DNA of 27,066 nucleotides, taken from Chara braunii (Eukaryota; Streptophyta; Charophyceae; Charales; Characeae). The notes under the pieces are model-generated. The model worked only from the letters and a program-made list of their open reading frames with translations. It was not told the origin of the DNA and searched no databases. Below are positions 1 through 11,061 of this stretch, in pieces. The position numbers and the translations under genes are program-made. The stretch is taken from assembly GCA_003427395.1 (NCBI GenBank), contig BFEA01001029.1:66511-93576 (forward strand), written 5' to 3'. Numbering within the stretch: position 1 is the first letter of the stretch; each line of letters starts with the position of its first letter.

Positions 1-68
<68 letters not shown>
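1..68. repeat. (GA)n microsatellite
   Basis: An uninterrupted GA dinucleotide tract begins at the first base and runs to about 68, so its true length is unknown. The same dinucleotide, read as CT, borders the N gap inside element B. Confidence 0.97.
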
Positions 69-73
<5 letters not shown>

Positions 74-156
74 ATTTCGCTGAGTCGTGTCATGTTACCA
101 AGTGCATCAGGCAATGGCCCAGTGAGCCTATTCGTCCTTATTCTCCTGGCAGTTCC

Positions 157-157
157 C

Positions 158-189
<32 letters not shown>
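157..189. repeat. (CAA)n trinucleotide microsatellite
   Basis: Eleven CAA units in a row. No open frame of credible length runs through the tract, so I treat it as non-coding simple sequence. Confidence 0.95.
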
Positions 190-190
<1 letters not shown>

Positions 191-395
191 AACTCGATAC
201 TTCAGAAGTTTCTTTGCCATTGGCATGCACAAGGACTTCAATAACGTCTACTTGGGCCTCCCAGCCATGATGGGGAGGAGCGTGAGTGAGCACAATCGCG
301 TATGTTCCTTTCACTCTTGGTGGAATAGGAACCAGACTGATGCTCCCCAGAATTGAATGGAGCCNGAACCGTGAGGTTCTNTTTTTGTTTTAGAA

Positions 396-412
396 AATAA
401 TAATAATAATAA
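396..412. repeat. (AAT)n short microsatellite
   Basis: About five to six AAT units next to an ambiguous base and a T-rich stretch, in the left flank of the nested elements. Confidence 0.85.
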
Positions 413-740
413 ATTACTGTGCACTTTCGTCAGTAAATAATCATTTGTCATAGAGGCAACAATATTATGTAGTACAAAACCACAGACATAACATCCATGA
501 GACATCCTACGACTGATGGATAGCTACAAGAGATGAACACTGTGTTCATAGTGTTTATGAGGTTGCATTCAGAGCCAGCATTTCTTTTATCGAATTCTCA
601 CCATTCAATCAATCTTTGTTAAAACTCTTGATCACCATTGTCCACAGTAAACAAACTGATTGGGATAAACATCTGCAGACAGCAGCCAGTTTGTGTCACT
701 AATATGTTTATACCGCTTCACAACCAATTGCATTTCCACT

Positions 741-744
741 GGAG
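741..744. repeat. Target site duplication of element A, left copy
   Basis: GGAG directly precedes the left LTR and recurs directly after the right LTR at 25618-25621. If the first T of the LTR is counted with it, the duplication reads as the 5-base GGAGT. Confidence 0.75.
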
Positions 745-1823
745 TGCAATGACTTGCTGATTTTGACTGCCGAGACTGTCTGCGAGGCCGTACAGTAACA
801 GACGTAGGTTAGATTCGTCATTTTGTTGGGCTGAGGTCTAACCGAGAGACCTACCTGTAGGGAAAATTGGTTAGGGACATATCTGCAAATATGGGAAATA
901 TAGGCCCAGCACTAAGCCGAATTTCCTACAGCTACCCCTACTGCGTATAGCAGACCCGGGCTACCCCTAGGACGGACAGGCCCGAAGGGGCCTATACCGA
1001 TAGACAGTCCTATAGCCTCTAGCCAGGTAGGGAGAGGCCGAGAGGCCGAAACTGGAACGGTACTGGTCGGTCCAGTCAGTCTAGGTCTAGGCTAGAGTAG
1101 TAGAGTTCTATTAAGAGATTAGGAAAAGAGATTCGGGACTTTTGGCTGTTCATTTTTCACAAAGCAGCGTTTGGAGAAGCCAAGCAAGTTGGTGGCGGTG
1201 ATTGTCTACAGGCGGCATCCTGAGACCCTCGCCGTAGACGGCAGCCATAGCCGGCCCTTCTGAAGGTTGCCAGAGATGGGGCATCCTCAGCGCATCTACC
1301 CCTGAGGGTATCTGCGTCTGGCCGGGCTATCTTGNGGCTCTTCACTGAGCGTTTGTGGGTGGCGGCAGCCCTTTTCTTCGTCAGAGTTGTTCAGCGGCAC
1401 TGAAGACTTCATCGCAGGATCTGTTCTTCATCTGGGTGGTTGGCGCTGGCCTCTGGGAGGCTGTTTCGGTTGTGCGCTACTAACTGGGTGTAGGGTAGAG
1501 AGTGGAGAGTGGGGTTCTGAGTGTGATACTGGAACAAACTCTGTAACAATATCCGGTTTTAATTGGCTCTTCATCAGTGTGAATTCCAATTGTTATCCTC
1601 GCAGGTTTCTTCTTGTGATTGGTTGTTGGGAGTTTGTCAGAGAGTGAGAATCACGCAGTGTCTTCTCCCCATCTGTGCATGGCTGAACTTCCGCTACATA
1701 CTCTGATCTGTGTACAGTTGGATGCTGTCTCCTCTCCCCCTTCTCTTATGCATGTATGGGCGTGTATGAGACTATCTGTGTGTGAGTGGCGGTAAAAATT
1801 GTCAGACAACAAAGTTCATAACA
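745..1823 (+). repeat. Element A 5' LTR
   Basis: A 1079-bp LTR starting TGCAATGACT and ending CATAACA, giving canonical TG...CA ends. It aligns along its whole length with 24525-25617. It lacks a short insertion present in the right copy near 25150 and a 5-base insertion near 25315. Small frames shared by both copies (for example 1157-1345 on the minus strand) simply follow the duplicated DNA. I see no convincing TATA box. Confidence 0.92.
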
Positions 1824-1825
1824 GT

Positions 1826-1837
1826 TGGNATCGGAGC
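1826..1837 (+). other. Element A primer binding site (initiator Met tRNA type)
   Basis: TGGnATCGGAGC begins two bases after the LTR end. It matches the common plant PBS TGGTATCAGAGC, complementary to the 3' end of tRNA-iMet, with one ambiguous base and one mismatch. Confidence 0.85.
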
Positions 1838-2028
1838 GGGATTGGAATTGGAGCACTGAGGGTTGAGTGCAATAGTGGCATCTTCTTCGTCTGGCGATAT
1901 ACTGGCGAGAGGTTCATGGCGATTCATCTTCCCCAGTACTGAGTCAGCAGGGAAGAAGAGTTCAAGCGGTGAATTCAAGAGTTCAGTGTTCGTACTGAGC
2001 AAGCGCACTGAGCCTGTCGGGGTGCTTG
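1838..2028 (+). other. Element A leader, part 1
   Basis: Untranslated leader between the PBS and the insertion point of element B. The sequence resumes at 18233. No coding signal is visible. Confidence 0.7.
2025..2028. repeat. Target site duplication of element B, left copy
   Basis: CTTG directly precedes the left LTR of element B and recurs directly after its right LTR at 18229-18232. As with element A, the next base is T on both sides, so CTTGT is also possible. Confidence 0.75.
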
Positions 2029-2930
2029 TGCAATCAGACTCGACTTATTCACACTTTTCATGTATGTAAACAGCGGCACAACAACTGGCGACATGCGCCC
2101 ACACAGTACTCAGAGATATGGCTTCCAGGTAACAGTTCACTTCCGCTGGCTATGGAGACTGAGCGCCCAAACAACTTGCTGTTCACACACTGGATCACCC
2201 TGGATATCCCACACGCATCACCCGGAACCCTCACACAACACACACACTGCACACTCAGCTACAGCTATGGCGGCTATGGCCGCCGCTAACCTATCGCTAT
2301 GGCTACACTACGTCACTCTCGCCCACTTCGTCGTCAGACCTCCTGCAGACCTCCTTGCACAAGACGCTGAGGCAGCGCTTCCGCATGGCTTCCGCATGAA
2401 TGAATGAATGGCCGGGCGCGGCCTCCTGATTTATACTTCTGTGATGCGTTGGTCTGCCCTGTACCCTTGGCCCATGGTGCACACAGTCCCAGACGGTACT
2501 TGCTTGACAGGACCGGACTGACTGGACTGGGACTGTTGACTCAGCGTGGCGGCTCTACACCACTTGCCCACTTGCCTCTGCCTAAACTNGGGCTGACTCC
2601 GAAAGGCCACCTCTAGAACCTTCTAGTTGGCCTTTCGGTACTGTAGCAGCTACGACTCTGCCCTTTCAGGTAAGTAGCACCTACGACTTTGACCCTTTGG
2701 AAAGTCTACAGCTAAGACCTCTGGACTGTCTAGACTCCTACCCGACAGGTCTACAGTTCGAATCCCGTATACCCTGTAACCTACGAAGGCCTCCCTACCA
2801 CTGGCGGTCCTACAGGTCGCAGGTTCAATTCTACGGGTTGACACAGGTACTATACACAGGTAAGGTGGGGAACTAGGGATCGAGCCCTGGGATCTGCATC
2901 AGCTACTGCGAACTGGTGAATACCGTTTCA
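2029..2930 (-). repeat. Element B 3' LTR (left copy)
   Basis: On the plus strand it begins TGCAATCAGA and ends CGTTTCA, so both ends are TG/CA. It aligns with 17254-18228 except for one internal block: 68 GC-rich bases here (2223-2290) against 141 AT-rich bases in the right copy. The pol stop codon lies about 40 bases away at 2969. Confidence 0.92.
2429..2435 (-). promoter_or_regulatory. Putative TATA box of element B 3' LTR
   Basis: On the minus strand this reads TATAAAT, about 500 bases into the LTR and followed by GC-rich sequence. The same box is kept in the other LTR at 17727-17733. Its role as the U3/R promoter is inferred from position and motif only. Confidence 0.5.
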
Positions 2931-2968
2931 CTCGCGCCGGCCTGAATTCGAGGTCCTCCGAGAATATT

Positions 2969-4129
2969 TTAGTCCAAGGGAAGACCTTTACCCTTCTTGT
3001 CCCGTTCATAAGCGTGAACTATGTCGGGAGCTGTTTCTAGAAGTTCGGATCTAGTAAACCACCGGCCGTCTTCTGGTTCTTGATAAGCAAATTTGACTTT
3101 ATACTGTTTCTGAGGACGACCCCTACCTCCCGTCCTAAACACATCTTCACCCACAATGTCGTCAATGTCGTACCTCCCGTCCATGTCAGGTGGAATCATG
3201 GATCGCCTAGACGGAAATTGATCACTTACCGTGAACGGCAACAACTTTGACGCATGGAAAACTGGGTAGGTGTGGAGGTGTAGTGGAAGCTCAATGGTGT
3301 AGGACGGACCATCCTCACCACCTTTGACTTCTAGAACTGGCCATGGTCCTCTATGCGTAGGCAGTAACTTCTGCGAGATGTTATCCTCAGGAGCAAACTC
3401 TTTAGCACTGACCCAGACTAAGTCGCCTACTTGGAACTGTGAAGGGCGACGATGCTTGTTGGCTTGCTCTATCATTCTGTGCTGGGCCTTCCTGAGGTTT
3501 TCTACAACAGTGGCTAACTCTTTCTCGTGCTGTATAGCAAACTCCCGAGTACCGGGTGGTAGCCTATGAATCTGATCCCGGTTAAATCCCTCAAACGGTC
3601 TGCGCGGTCTAAAGGACTTGTGCAGTTCGTTGGGAGTGCGGCACGTAGACAGGTGCACACTATTGTTGTAAGCATTGGCTACCTTGGGAAGCATCTCATC
3701 CCAATTGATCTGATCTGGTCTAATGTACATGCNCAGAACTTGCTGTAGGATCTTGTTCATTTGTTCTGTCTGACCNTTGGTCTCGGGATGGCGGCCAGAC
3801 GACATCAACAACTTAGACCCATATACTCTCATGAGTTCTTGCCAGTTCTGGCTGGTGAAGCGGCTGTCTCTATCGCTAACTATTGACAGCGGGATCCCAT
3901 TTTCACTAATCCAGCAGTCAAAGAACTTNTGTACTACNAAGTCTGTACGAGCNTCTGAAGGCAAGGGAACGAAAACTGCGTATTTACTAAACCTATCAAC
4001 TATCACCATGACTTGGCTCTTGCCATGTCTACTCTTGACTTGGGTGTCCATAAAGTCTATGGACACTGAGTCCCCCGGCTGATCCGAAATGNGTAAGGGT
4101 CTGAGAAGACCTAATGGGGCACGCGTTTT
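2969..4129 (-). pseudogene. Element B integrase, catalytic core and C-terminal chromodomain-like part (severed by LINE)
   Basis: The 3' half of the pol gene of B, reading 4129 to 2969. It begins mid zinc-finger region (K-T-R-A, then a G-L-L-R-P-L linker), followed by the DDE core with all three acidic residues visible: IDFMD, VSDRD and the GQTEQ helix. A GPWPVLEV-type C-terminal fold and an HASKLLPF motif come next. The last ~60 residues (YDIDDIVGED... KQYKVKF... GRWFTRSELL... APDIVHAYE) resemble a divergent chromodomain. A few ambiguous bases give X residues. The first in-frame start is GTG at 4066, but this is a fragment of a polyprotein, not a gene with its own start. The insertion at 4130 separates it from RT/RNase H. 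Confidence 0.93.
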
Positions 4130-4573
4130 TCATTCAGAATTTGCTTGCTCCTTCCACCCTCAACANGCAATACCCCCTGACNTGAGACTCAAGAAGGACC
4201 CCCATAGACCAGGCANATGGCTTCCTGCTGTTGNAGGCTTTGAGGGNTGGGTTTANTGGGAGGACTTGAATACGGCAGGCCATCCAATGGGATGGGTCTG
4301 GGAGGGTAGGAATGGGTCTCATAAACCCCCCCGTCCCCCATCTGACTGGATGCCCCCCCAGTCCCAGTCCCCTCAAACACAGTCAGGCACCCCAATGAGA
4401 AAAGGGCGGGGAGATAATCATGGAGGTGTGGACGTGGCGGTTTCTACTAGTCCTGGGGGGGCTAAGACAGGAGGAAGGATGGACAAACAAAAGTATAAAG
4501 GTCCCCACTTCTTCCCAGGCACTCACTCCAGATAGGTTCCCTGGACCTAAACCAGCAGATTATTTGCCAAAAA
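4130..4573 (+). other. LINE 5' region
   Basis: Sequence upstream of the first plausible ORF1 start. It contains C and G runs and several ambiguous bases, with overlapping short frames in all phases, none recognisable. It probably holds the 5' UTR and internal promoter expected of a LINE, but no motif proves that. Confidence 0.5.
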
Positions 4574-6141
4574 ATGGAATGGAAGGTTGTCAAGAAGAGA
4601 GGGTCTGCCAAACAGGTGACCCTGAACCCAGGAGAGGTAAGTGCTGGTAATGCTCCCCCTACCGATCCTTCAATCAGTGGAAACCCCCCTGGGGGCATAG
4701 AAGTTGCCCCGATGGACATTGATCCTCTCAAGGATGCATTTGGCACAGAACCAATGGAAATTGAGGTAGTTGATCCCATTGTCCCCCCCCCATCGATTGA
4801 AATAGTCATGACGTCTACTAACGATGTAGTTCCTGTGCCCTCCATAGTCAATACGGTTATTTTACAAATTGCTGATTGGCTGCTTTTCAATCTCAAAGCC
4901 AGCACCCAGATATACCTTTGGATAACTGGCCCCGTTTTTTGCAAGAACTCATCCCAGTGTTGGAAAGTAGTAAGAGTTTAGAATCCTTCCTAATGCACGG
5001 CCCCCCAAGAGGGGTATCATGGGTAGACATCAGTTCCAAGCTACTCCACATTGTCTCTAATCGTTTCAATGAGGGATTCTTGCTCAAAATTATTCCTGCT
5101 TCCAGTACCCACCCAATGTTGAGTCAATCAGAAGTAAGGAATGAAGAAGGACCCATTGGGCACCTGGGTAGTGATCCTGATGACTCGATTGGCATTAAAA
5201 AAAATACCTCCTCAGGGAACTCGGGTCTCAAACCACCCCTTCAAATAGTGCAGCAGGAAGGTCAAAGCCAAGTTTTCAAGGAAGTCATATCAATGCTCAC
5301 AGGGGAGAAAAAATTTATGCAAATCTCTCAAAAGCAGCAGCCCTCGTCGCAAAAGAAGCATAGCCAAGGTCTCATTGAGTGGGATCCCGAATCGTTGGAT
5401 GTGCAGGAGAATAAGGTGCCTCTTGTACCACCTACTATTGAGCTGACTCTTGAGGACATTATGTCCGAAAGTTCCCAGAATGATGTGCCCAAGGATCAGC
5501 CGTCCAAAGAAGTATTGTTGGATCATCCTAAGATAACCATTGACGCTCAGTTTGTCGTGGTCATTGAGGATGATCAGGAGGTCACACTTAATTCTCAAAT
5601 CTCGCTCTCCCCTCAACCTCCTTCTTTGGATTTGGAGTCGGAACTAACCTGTAAGAGACAAAGACTGAAACATCGCATGGCCAAAGGACAAGGACAACTT
5701 TCCCCCACAAAAATGGGAACAACACTCCTGCCAGTGAGAAACCAAGGAGGAATATGGGAGGTAGGTTTATCTGAACCTCAGGCCGCAGCCTATGGGGAAG
5801 TAACATTACTAGGATCTGCTTCGCCCCCCCCCTCTCCTTCTTCCCAAGCGAAAGACATCCTTAACTACGCTAAGTCAAATTTCCCATCAGGAGGTAAGGC
5901 ACTGTTATCGATATATGAGGGAGAAGGAAGATTAGCGGAAGGAGATGTGTTTCTAAAATATGATGCTACTAAGAATACGGGTCTCAAATGGTTCAGTCAG
6001 GATACCCTGAGTGAGCTTCAACTCCTCAAGATAAAAGCTAATGAATTTTGNTCNGAANCTGATGTCGGCACTNTGCNAATTAGGATGCTTGCTCAGAGGA
6101 CATTGATGACAGGTGGGGTATTGGATACTGNCAATGGCTGA
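4574..6141 (+). pseudogene. LINE ORF1, frameshifted
   Basis: First protein of the LINE, expected by analogy to bind the element RNA. From ATG 4574 one frame gives a proline- and acidic-rich N-terminus (repeated P-M-D-I-D / P-M-E-I-E type motifs). Near 4870-4900 the likely frame changes by one base and continues openly to TGA at 6139-6141 (F-L-Q-E-L-I-P-V-L-E-S region onward), about 510 codons in all. I see no CCHC knuckle and no RRM that I can name, so the RNA-binding role rests on position before ORF2 only. It is rich in Q, S, P and acidic residues with one basic patch (C-K-R-Q-R-L-K-H-R) near 5650. The last ~100 bases contain several N. ORF2 begins 65 bases downstream. Confidence 0.65.
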
Positions 6142-6206
6142 AGNTCTGACTTATCCTTTGTCCNGTTATNCAAAACATAACTCACTNCTTATTGTATTAG
6201 TATCAA

Positions 6207-9200
6207 ATGGATTCTAGAGTAATAGATGTCCTTTATAACAAAGATAAAGATTGGAAAATTCTTAGAAGGAACGCGGACATCGACATCAGATCTTGGAATG
6301 TTAATGGACTAGCTTCGGCTAAGTCTCAAAAAAAGAATGCCGTCTTTGACCAATTGAAAGGCATAGGGGGAAGAGAGTGGCCGGATGTTATTTGCATTCA
6401 GGAAACTCATCTTATGGATTCAGATCAGCATAATTACTGTCATAAACAAATTTGGCCTTATACAGCCATCAGGGCCCATGCCCCCCGTCCTGGCAGTGTT
6501 GGATTCGCTATCTGGATCCCTCTAGGATCCAAGCTAGACCCGGGTTATTGGGATGTTGATAAAACAGAAGGTAGGTGGGCATATATCCTGGCAATGCTGG
6601 AACTGAAAATTATCGGCATTCTTTGTATATATGCTCCCAATGATATTGGGGAGCGTCAACGATTTTTTGATTCCATCCCCCCCATTCTCCCTATAGGGAT
6701 TCCGATCATCATAGCAGGAGATTTTAATGCTGCCCCAGATAGATCTCTTGACAGATAGAATATTCCTCACCCTTGTCCAACTTATGTGGAGGCTGATGAG
6801 ATTATGTTGACCAATTTAGTCCACAACTTAAATCTCTTTGATTCATTTAGGCGTTTGAATCCATTGAAGTATACTTACACATGCTTTCGAAGGAATCAAG
6901 CCAGATCACTCACCAAGTCTCGTATAGATCTTATCTTTATCTCAGAGGATTTGGAAGGTGCGCTCCAGATGGCAGAAATCTTTCCACGGAGTCCCCTTCT
7001 GGGCCTGGATCATGCCATGTGTGTAGCCATCCTTTCTTTTGGGAAGAAACCAGATCAAGGAAGAGGTTTTTATAAACTTAATACAACTCATCTTAAGAAT
7101 GACTCCTTTAGATCCTTTATTAAGGATGTATGGTCATATTGGAGAAATCAGAGGGTCATTTTAGGAAATAAGGTACTCTGGTTCAATAATGGGTTACTTT
7201 TTTTAAGTCGTAAATGCAATGAATACTCGAAAGCGTTGGCTATGGAACGTCATTCTTCTAAAACTAGTATATATCAGCGTATTCATCAATTGCAACAAGC
7301 AGAAGATGAGGAAAGAGACCTAGAAATGCAAAATGAAATGGCTAAAGAAATTCAAGACCTTGAAGGCCAATTACTTAAATATATGGAATATAGATGGCAA
7401 GGTATGAAGATCCGGGGTGGAATTCGAAAATTTCATACGGAGGGAGCCATGGATGCAAGATTTTTCGCCATGGCCAAAGTACGGACAGGTAGAACTTTAA
7501 TAGAGGCTTTAGCACATCCTCATTCTCTAAATGGACCACTAGAAGTATCAACAACATGATGTACTAAAATTGCTAGAGACTTCTTCAAGGATTTGTTCCT
7601 TTCGGAAAACAAAGACATTCCCTTGGATAAACGCACAAAGGAAATAGAAGAGTTTCTCATCCCTTTATCTAAGTCACTATCTCACCATCAGAGAGAACAA
7701 TTGGAGTTGCCCCTAACAAAAGATGAAATATGGACTGCCCTATTATTAATGGAAGAAGACAAGACCCCAAGGATTGATGGTCTTCCAAAAGAACTCTGGG
7801 AGGTCTTGTGGGAATTCATCTCCCAAGATCTCATGGACTTCTATCAGGCAGTATGAGACTCAGGTGATATGGGGGAGATAATAGGGCAAGGGGTGTTGAT
7901 CCTACTATATAAGAAAGGTGATAACTATAACATTAGGAATTACAGACCTATCACTCTGCTCACTGTGGTTTATAAGTTGATTTCAAAAGCTCTTACGATT
8001 CGCCTTAATAAATACATTGTGGATATTATTCATCCCTTGCAAACTGGATTTATTCAAGGAAGGAATCTCCAAGATAATATTTTGCTCATAAATGAACTCA
8101 TGAAAATCTCTCGTCAGTCTAAGCATAATGCGGCTTTTATATTTATTGACTTTGAGAAAGCATATGACCATGTGGATTGGTTTTTCTTAGATAAATGTCT
8201 GGAAAAGTTTAGGAGATGGATTAATATTTTGCATAAGAATGCCACAACACGAGTTATGGTCAACAGAAATGTAGCACCCCCCATTTCTCTTCAGAGATCT
8301 GTAAGGCAAGGTGACCCAATTGCTCCTCTTCTCTTTGTGATAATTATGGAAGCCTTAGCAGCTAACATAAGACATGATAAAGACATCAGGCGTATCCAGG
8401 TCTCCTCTATTCCTGAGGAAGCGGTCCCAGTTTGTTCTCTTTGCTGATGACCTCTCTCTGATGGTTGATGCTTCACATGAAAATTTAGAAGCCATCAAAA
8501 GACTACTGGATACATTCTGTAAACTCTTTGATATGAAGGTCAATTGGGGGAATAAAACACTAGGTTGGTGGATCCATCATCAAGGAGTGAGACCCCCGGA
8601 ACCTTCTTGCATTAAGTGTGTACACCACAACGAACCAATCAGAGTGCTAGGAGTATCCCTTTCAGTTACAGGTAAACCCATCTCTACCAATGAAGGGATC
8701 CTACAACAGGCAAGGTTGAAACTTGAGTTGTGGAAGGATAAACAGACATCCCTGTTTGGTAGAACCTTAATAATTAATAATGTCATATTGGCCTCCATAT
8801 GGTATAGATCGACTTTTTGGGCTTTGGATAAAGATAATCTTAAACTCTTCAAGAGGCAGTTAGCGGCCTTCTTGTGGCGTGAGGATCATGAAAGATCCGA
8901 TGTCATTAGCAGAGTGGCCTGGTCGTCAATTATCCAACCTAAAGAAAAAGGGGGACTTGGGATAATCGGTCCCCGGATTCAATCTATGGCTTCTCTTCAA
9001 TGGATCAAACGTCTTATATTCAATCCCAACACCCCTTGGTCCTTCCTAGCCTTTGAACAGATAAAAAGGTTAGCTCCTCCGGTCCTTGATCACATAGATC
9101 CCCTAATGTGGCTGGAAAACCTTGCATGGTCTTTACCTAGAGGCTCTCAAGGGGACCTAAATCAGGAGGAGACTTCAGATAGGCAGGCAATTAGAAGAGA

Positions 9201-10770
9201 TCTTAGGCGGGATGCATTTTGGATCATACTTATAAAGAATTGGAGAAAGATGCCTATCCCAGATAAAGTTTTCCCGTCGCGATGGGAAGAAGTTTGTCAG
9301 CAGCCTCTTTTCAACAATACTTTTATTAGGGATAACCAAGGGTGTGTTCTGCATTGTATGGATGCCCCCTGGAAAAGTTGGATTAGCAGGGGAATAATAA
9401 GGGTTAGAGATCTATGGAATCAAGAGAGCGGAGACTGGTGGTCGGCTTTGGATCTGCATGAGCAGCTTAGATATAATCACCATCAGACTTCCACTCTAGA
9501 TTCGATAATTGAATTAATTCCACTAGAGTGGATCAGAATCCTACGGAAGGGTCCCAAACTTATTGAAAATGATTGGGTAGCGTTTCATAATATTAAGGGC
9601 ATAGTCAGTAATATAATTGAGATCCATAACCCGAATCAAATTCTTCTATCAATTTTCCAAATTCAAGATGATGGCATTCTCTACCGGGGTCAACAGGAGG
9701 AAACTAGTTGGATCTCGACTGACAACTCTTCAGGATTAGAGTGTTGAAGATTGATGAAAAATGACTTGCCTTTAGACCAGACACCCCTATCTCTCATCTT
9801 CCTTTTGACCCCATTAGCTGGTGCTGGTCACTCCCTGGGAAACGTAGTCAATCTCACCCTAGAAACCTACACACCCTCACAGTCAAAGCATCATACAAGA
9901 TGCTCCGTCCTAGGTTTAACTTAAGAGACCGTATTGAAGAAAGATGGCATAAGAATCTTAATGTTAGTAAAGACGAGTTGAGAAGAATTAAATGGTTCCA
10001 AGCTTCTAAAACTAAACCAGCCAAAATTGTTTCTCTTCAATGGCAAATTGCTCATAGATGTCTTCCCACGAATGATTGGATCATTGATAGGTCATCTCTT
10101 GAACAGAAGGGCATTGCCTTTCCATGGTGTAAGTTTTGTAAATCAGCCTTTCCATCCGAGTTCATCCCCGAAACTATAGAGCATATTTTTCTCCAATGCC
10201 CGGGGTCAATCTGGCTTTGGAGATGGTGGGATAGAATCTGGAATCAAATGAATACTTCTCAACCCTGGCCTTGGGAATGGAAAACCCTCCTATTAGAATC
10301 ATGGCACCCGGACCAAGGAGATGACTTCACAATCAACATGTTCTTAATAGGTAGGAGAGCGATCATATGGGCAATTTGGACAAGGAGATGTACCTTTGAA
10401 ATGGAGGGAGCACGATTGGACGGGCCATCATTTACTGAAACTATCAAACAAAGGTACAAAATGATTTAACTATCAAATGGGAACAAGTTAAAGAAAAAAT
10501 TCAGCTTCTATCTGATCCAAATGAGATTTGGGTTCACATTAATCAATTTAATAGAAGTTGGTTGGGAGGTGACCAGGGTGGGAGGCTGGGGAAAGTAATT
10601 TGGGAAGGTGGACACGCAAAAGCCCAGGAATCCCTTAAAAAAAAATTCGGCTTGTCTTTAATGATTGGACTACCGTTGACTCCTCTATCCCTCAAAAGTC
10701 CATGGCTGAATTTCCTGATTTCTTCCCTCCCCCAAGTAATTGTCTTGTGCCCATTGCTTGGTTTGGATAG
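6207..10770 (+). pseudogene. LINE ORF2: endonuclease-reverse transcriptase, multiply broken
   Basis: Nicks target DNA and primes reverse transcription in LINEs. Endonuclease (6280-7040): SWNVNGL, QETHL, AGDFNA, SRIDLIFIS and a LGLDH where SDH is usual. RT (about 7700-8900): GRNLQDN, the catalytic FIDFEKAYDHVDW, RQGDP and the FADD box at about 8440. The C-terminus has a zf-RVT-type motif at about 10120-10200 (WCKFC ... ETIEHIFLQC). In-frame stops lie at 6756 (TAG), 7557 (TGA) and 7854 (TGA). Frameshifts lie near 8430 (just before FADD), near 9750 and near 10460, and probably one at the A run around 10640, after which a frame ends at TAG 10768-10770. A few codons also seem missing near 8205 between K-C-L-E-K-F and R-W-I. 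Start chosen at the first ATG before the endonuclease. Confidence 0.92.
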
Positions 10771-11019
10771 TTAGCTGGTAAAGTGCTTGGGATTCATGAT
10801 TATTTGGCGCCCATTAAGGGTGAAGAGGTACTATGCTAGTTGACTTTCTTCTGTTGATCGTGGATATCAGATGAATAGTGCATTGTCCAGTGGTTACCAA
10901 TGTAGTATTGGCTCATTTTCTATTCTAAGCAGGTTCCCACTGGTTACCCCCGGGTAGATTGTGAGGACCCCGGCCTCAATCATCATATTGATAATATCAG
11001 CCTTGGGCATTGGACCCGT

Positions 11020-11023
<4 letters not shown>
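10771..11023 (+). other. LINE 3' UTR
   Basis: Non-coding stretch between the end of ORF2 and the poly(A) tail. No further structure is evident. Confidence 0.65.

Positions 11024-11057
<34 letters not shown>
11024..11057 (+). repeat. LINE poly(A) tail
   Basis: Thirty-four consecutive A residues mark the 3' end of the LINE. On the minus strand they read as a phenylalanine run appended to the broken integrase frame of element B. Confidence 0.95.

Positions 11058-11061
<4 letters not shown>

Larger units (their letters stand above)
69..740. other. Left flank, no gene recognised
   Basis: Apart from the CAA and AAT tracts I see nothing supportable here. The frames are short and resemble no protein family I recognise. 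This is the genomic site into which element A inserted, because the target duplication follows directly at 741-744. Confidence 0.6.
4130..11057 (+). mobile_element. LINE-like non-LTR retrotransposon, near full length, inserted in element B pol
   Basis: About 6.9 kb between two halves of the element B integrase. It has a 5' region, ORF1 (4574-6141), ORF2 (6207-about 10770) with apurinic-type endonuclease, reverse transcriptase and a C-terminal zinc motif, a 3' UTR and a 34-base poly(A) tail at 11024-11057. This layout is that of L1-type plant LINEs. The boundaries come from where the element B integrase frame breaks off: after codon K at 4127-4129 and after codon E at 11058-11060. I see no target site duplication; about 33 bp of target appears deleted instead. 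ORF2 has three in-frame stops and several frameshifts, so the copy is dead. Confidence 0.92.

Noticed and set aside
157-412. Regularly spaced repeats suggestive of a CRISPR array or minisatellite
   Set aside because: These are plain microsatellites without spacers, in eukaryotic DNA.
1826-1837. tRNA gene at the primer binding sites
   Set aside because: Only the short complement of the tRNA 3' end is present; no cloverleaf follows. The same holds at 17241-17252.
11022-11060. Polyphenylalanine tail on the integrase fragment
   Set aside because: It is the LINE poly(A) tail read on the opposite strand.
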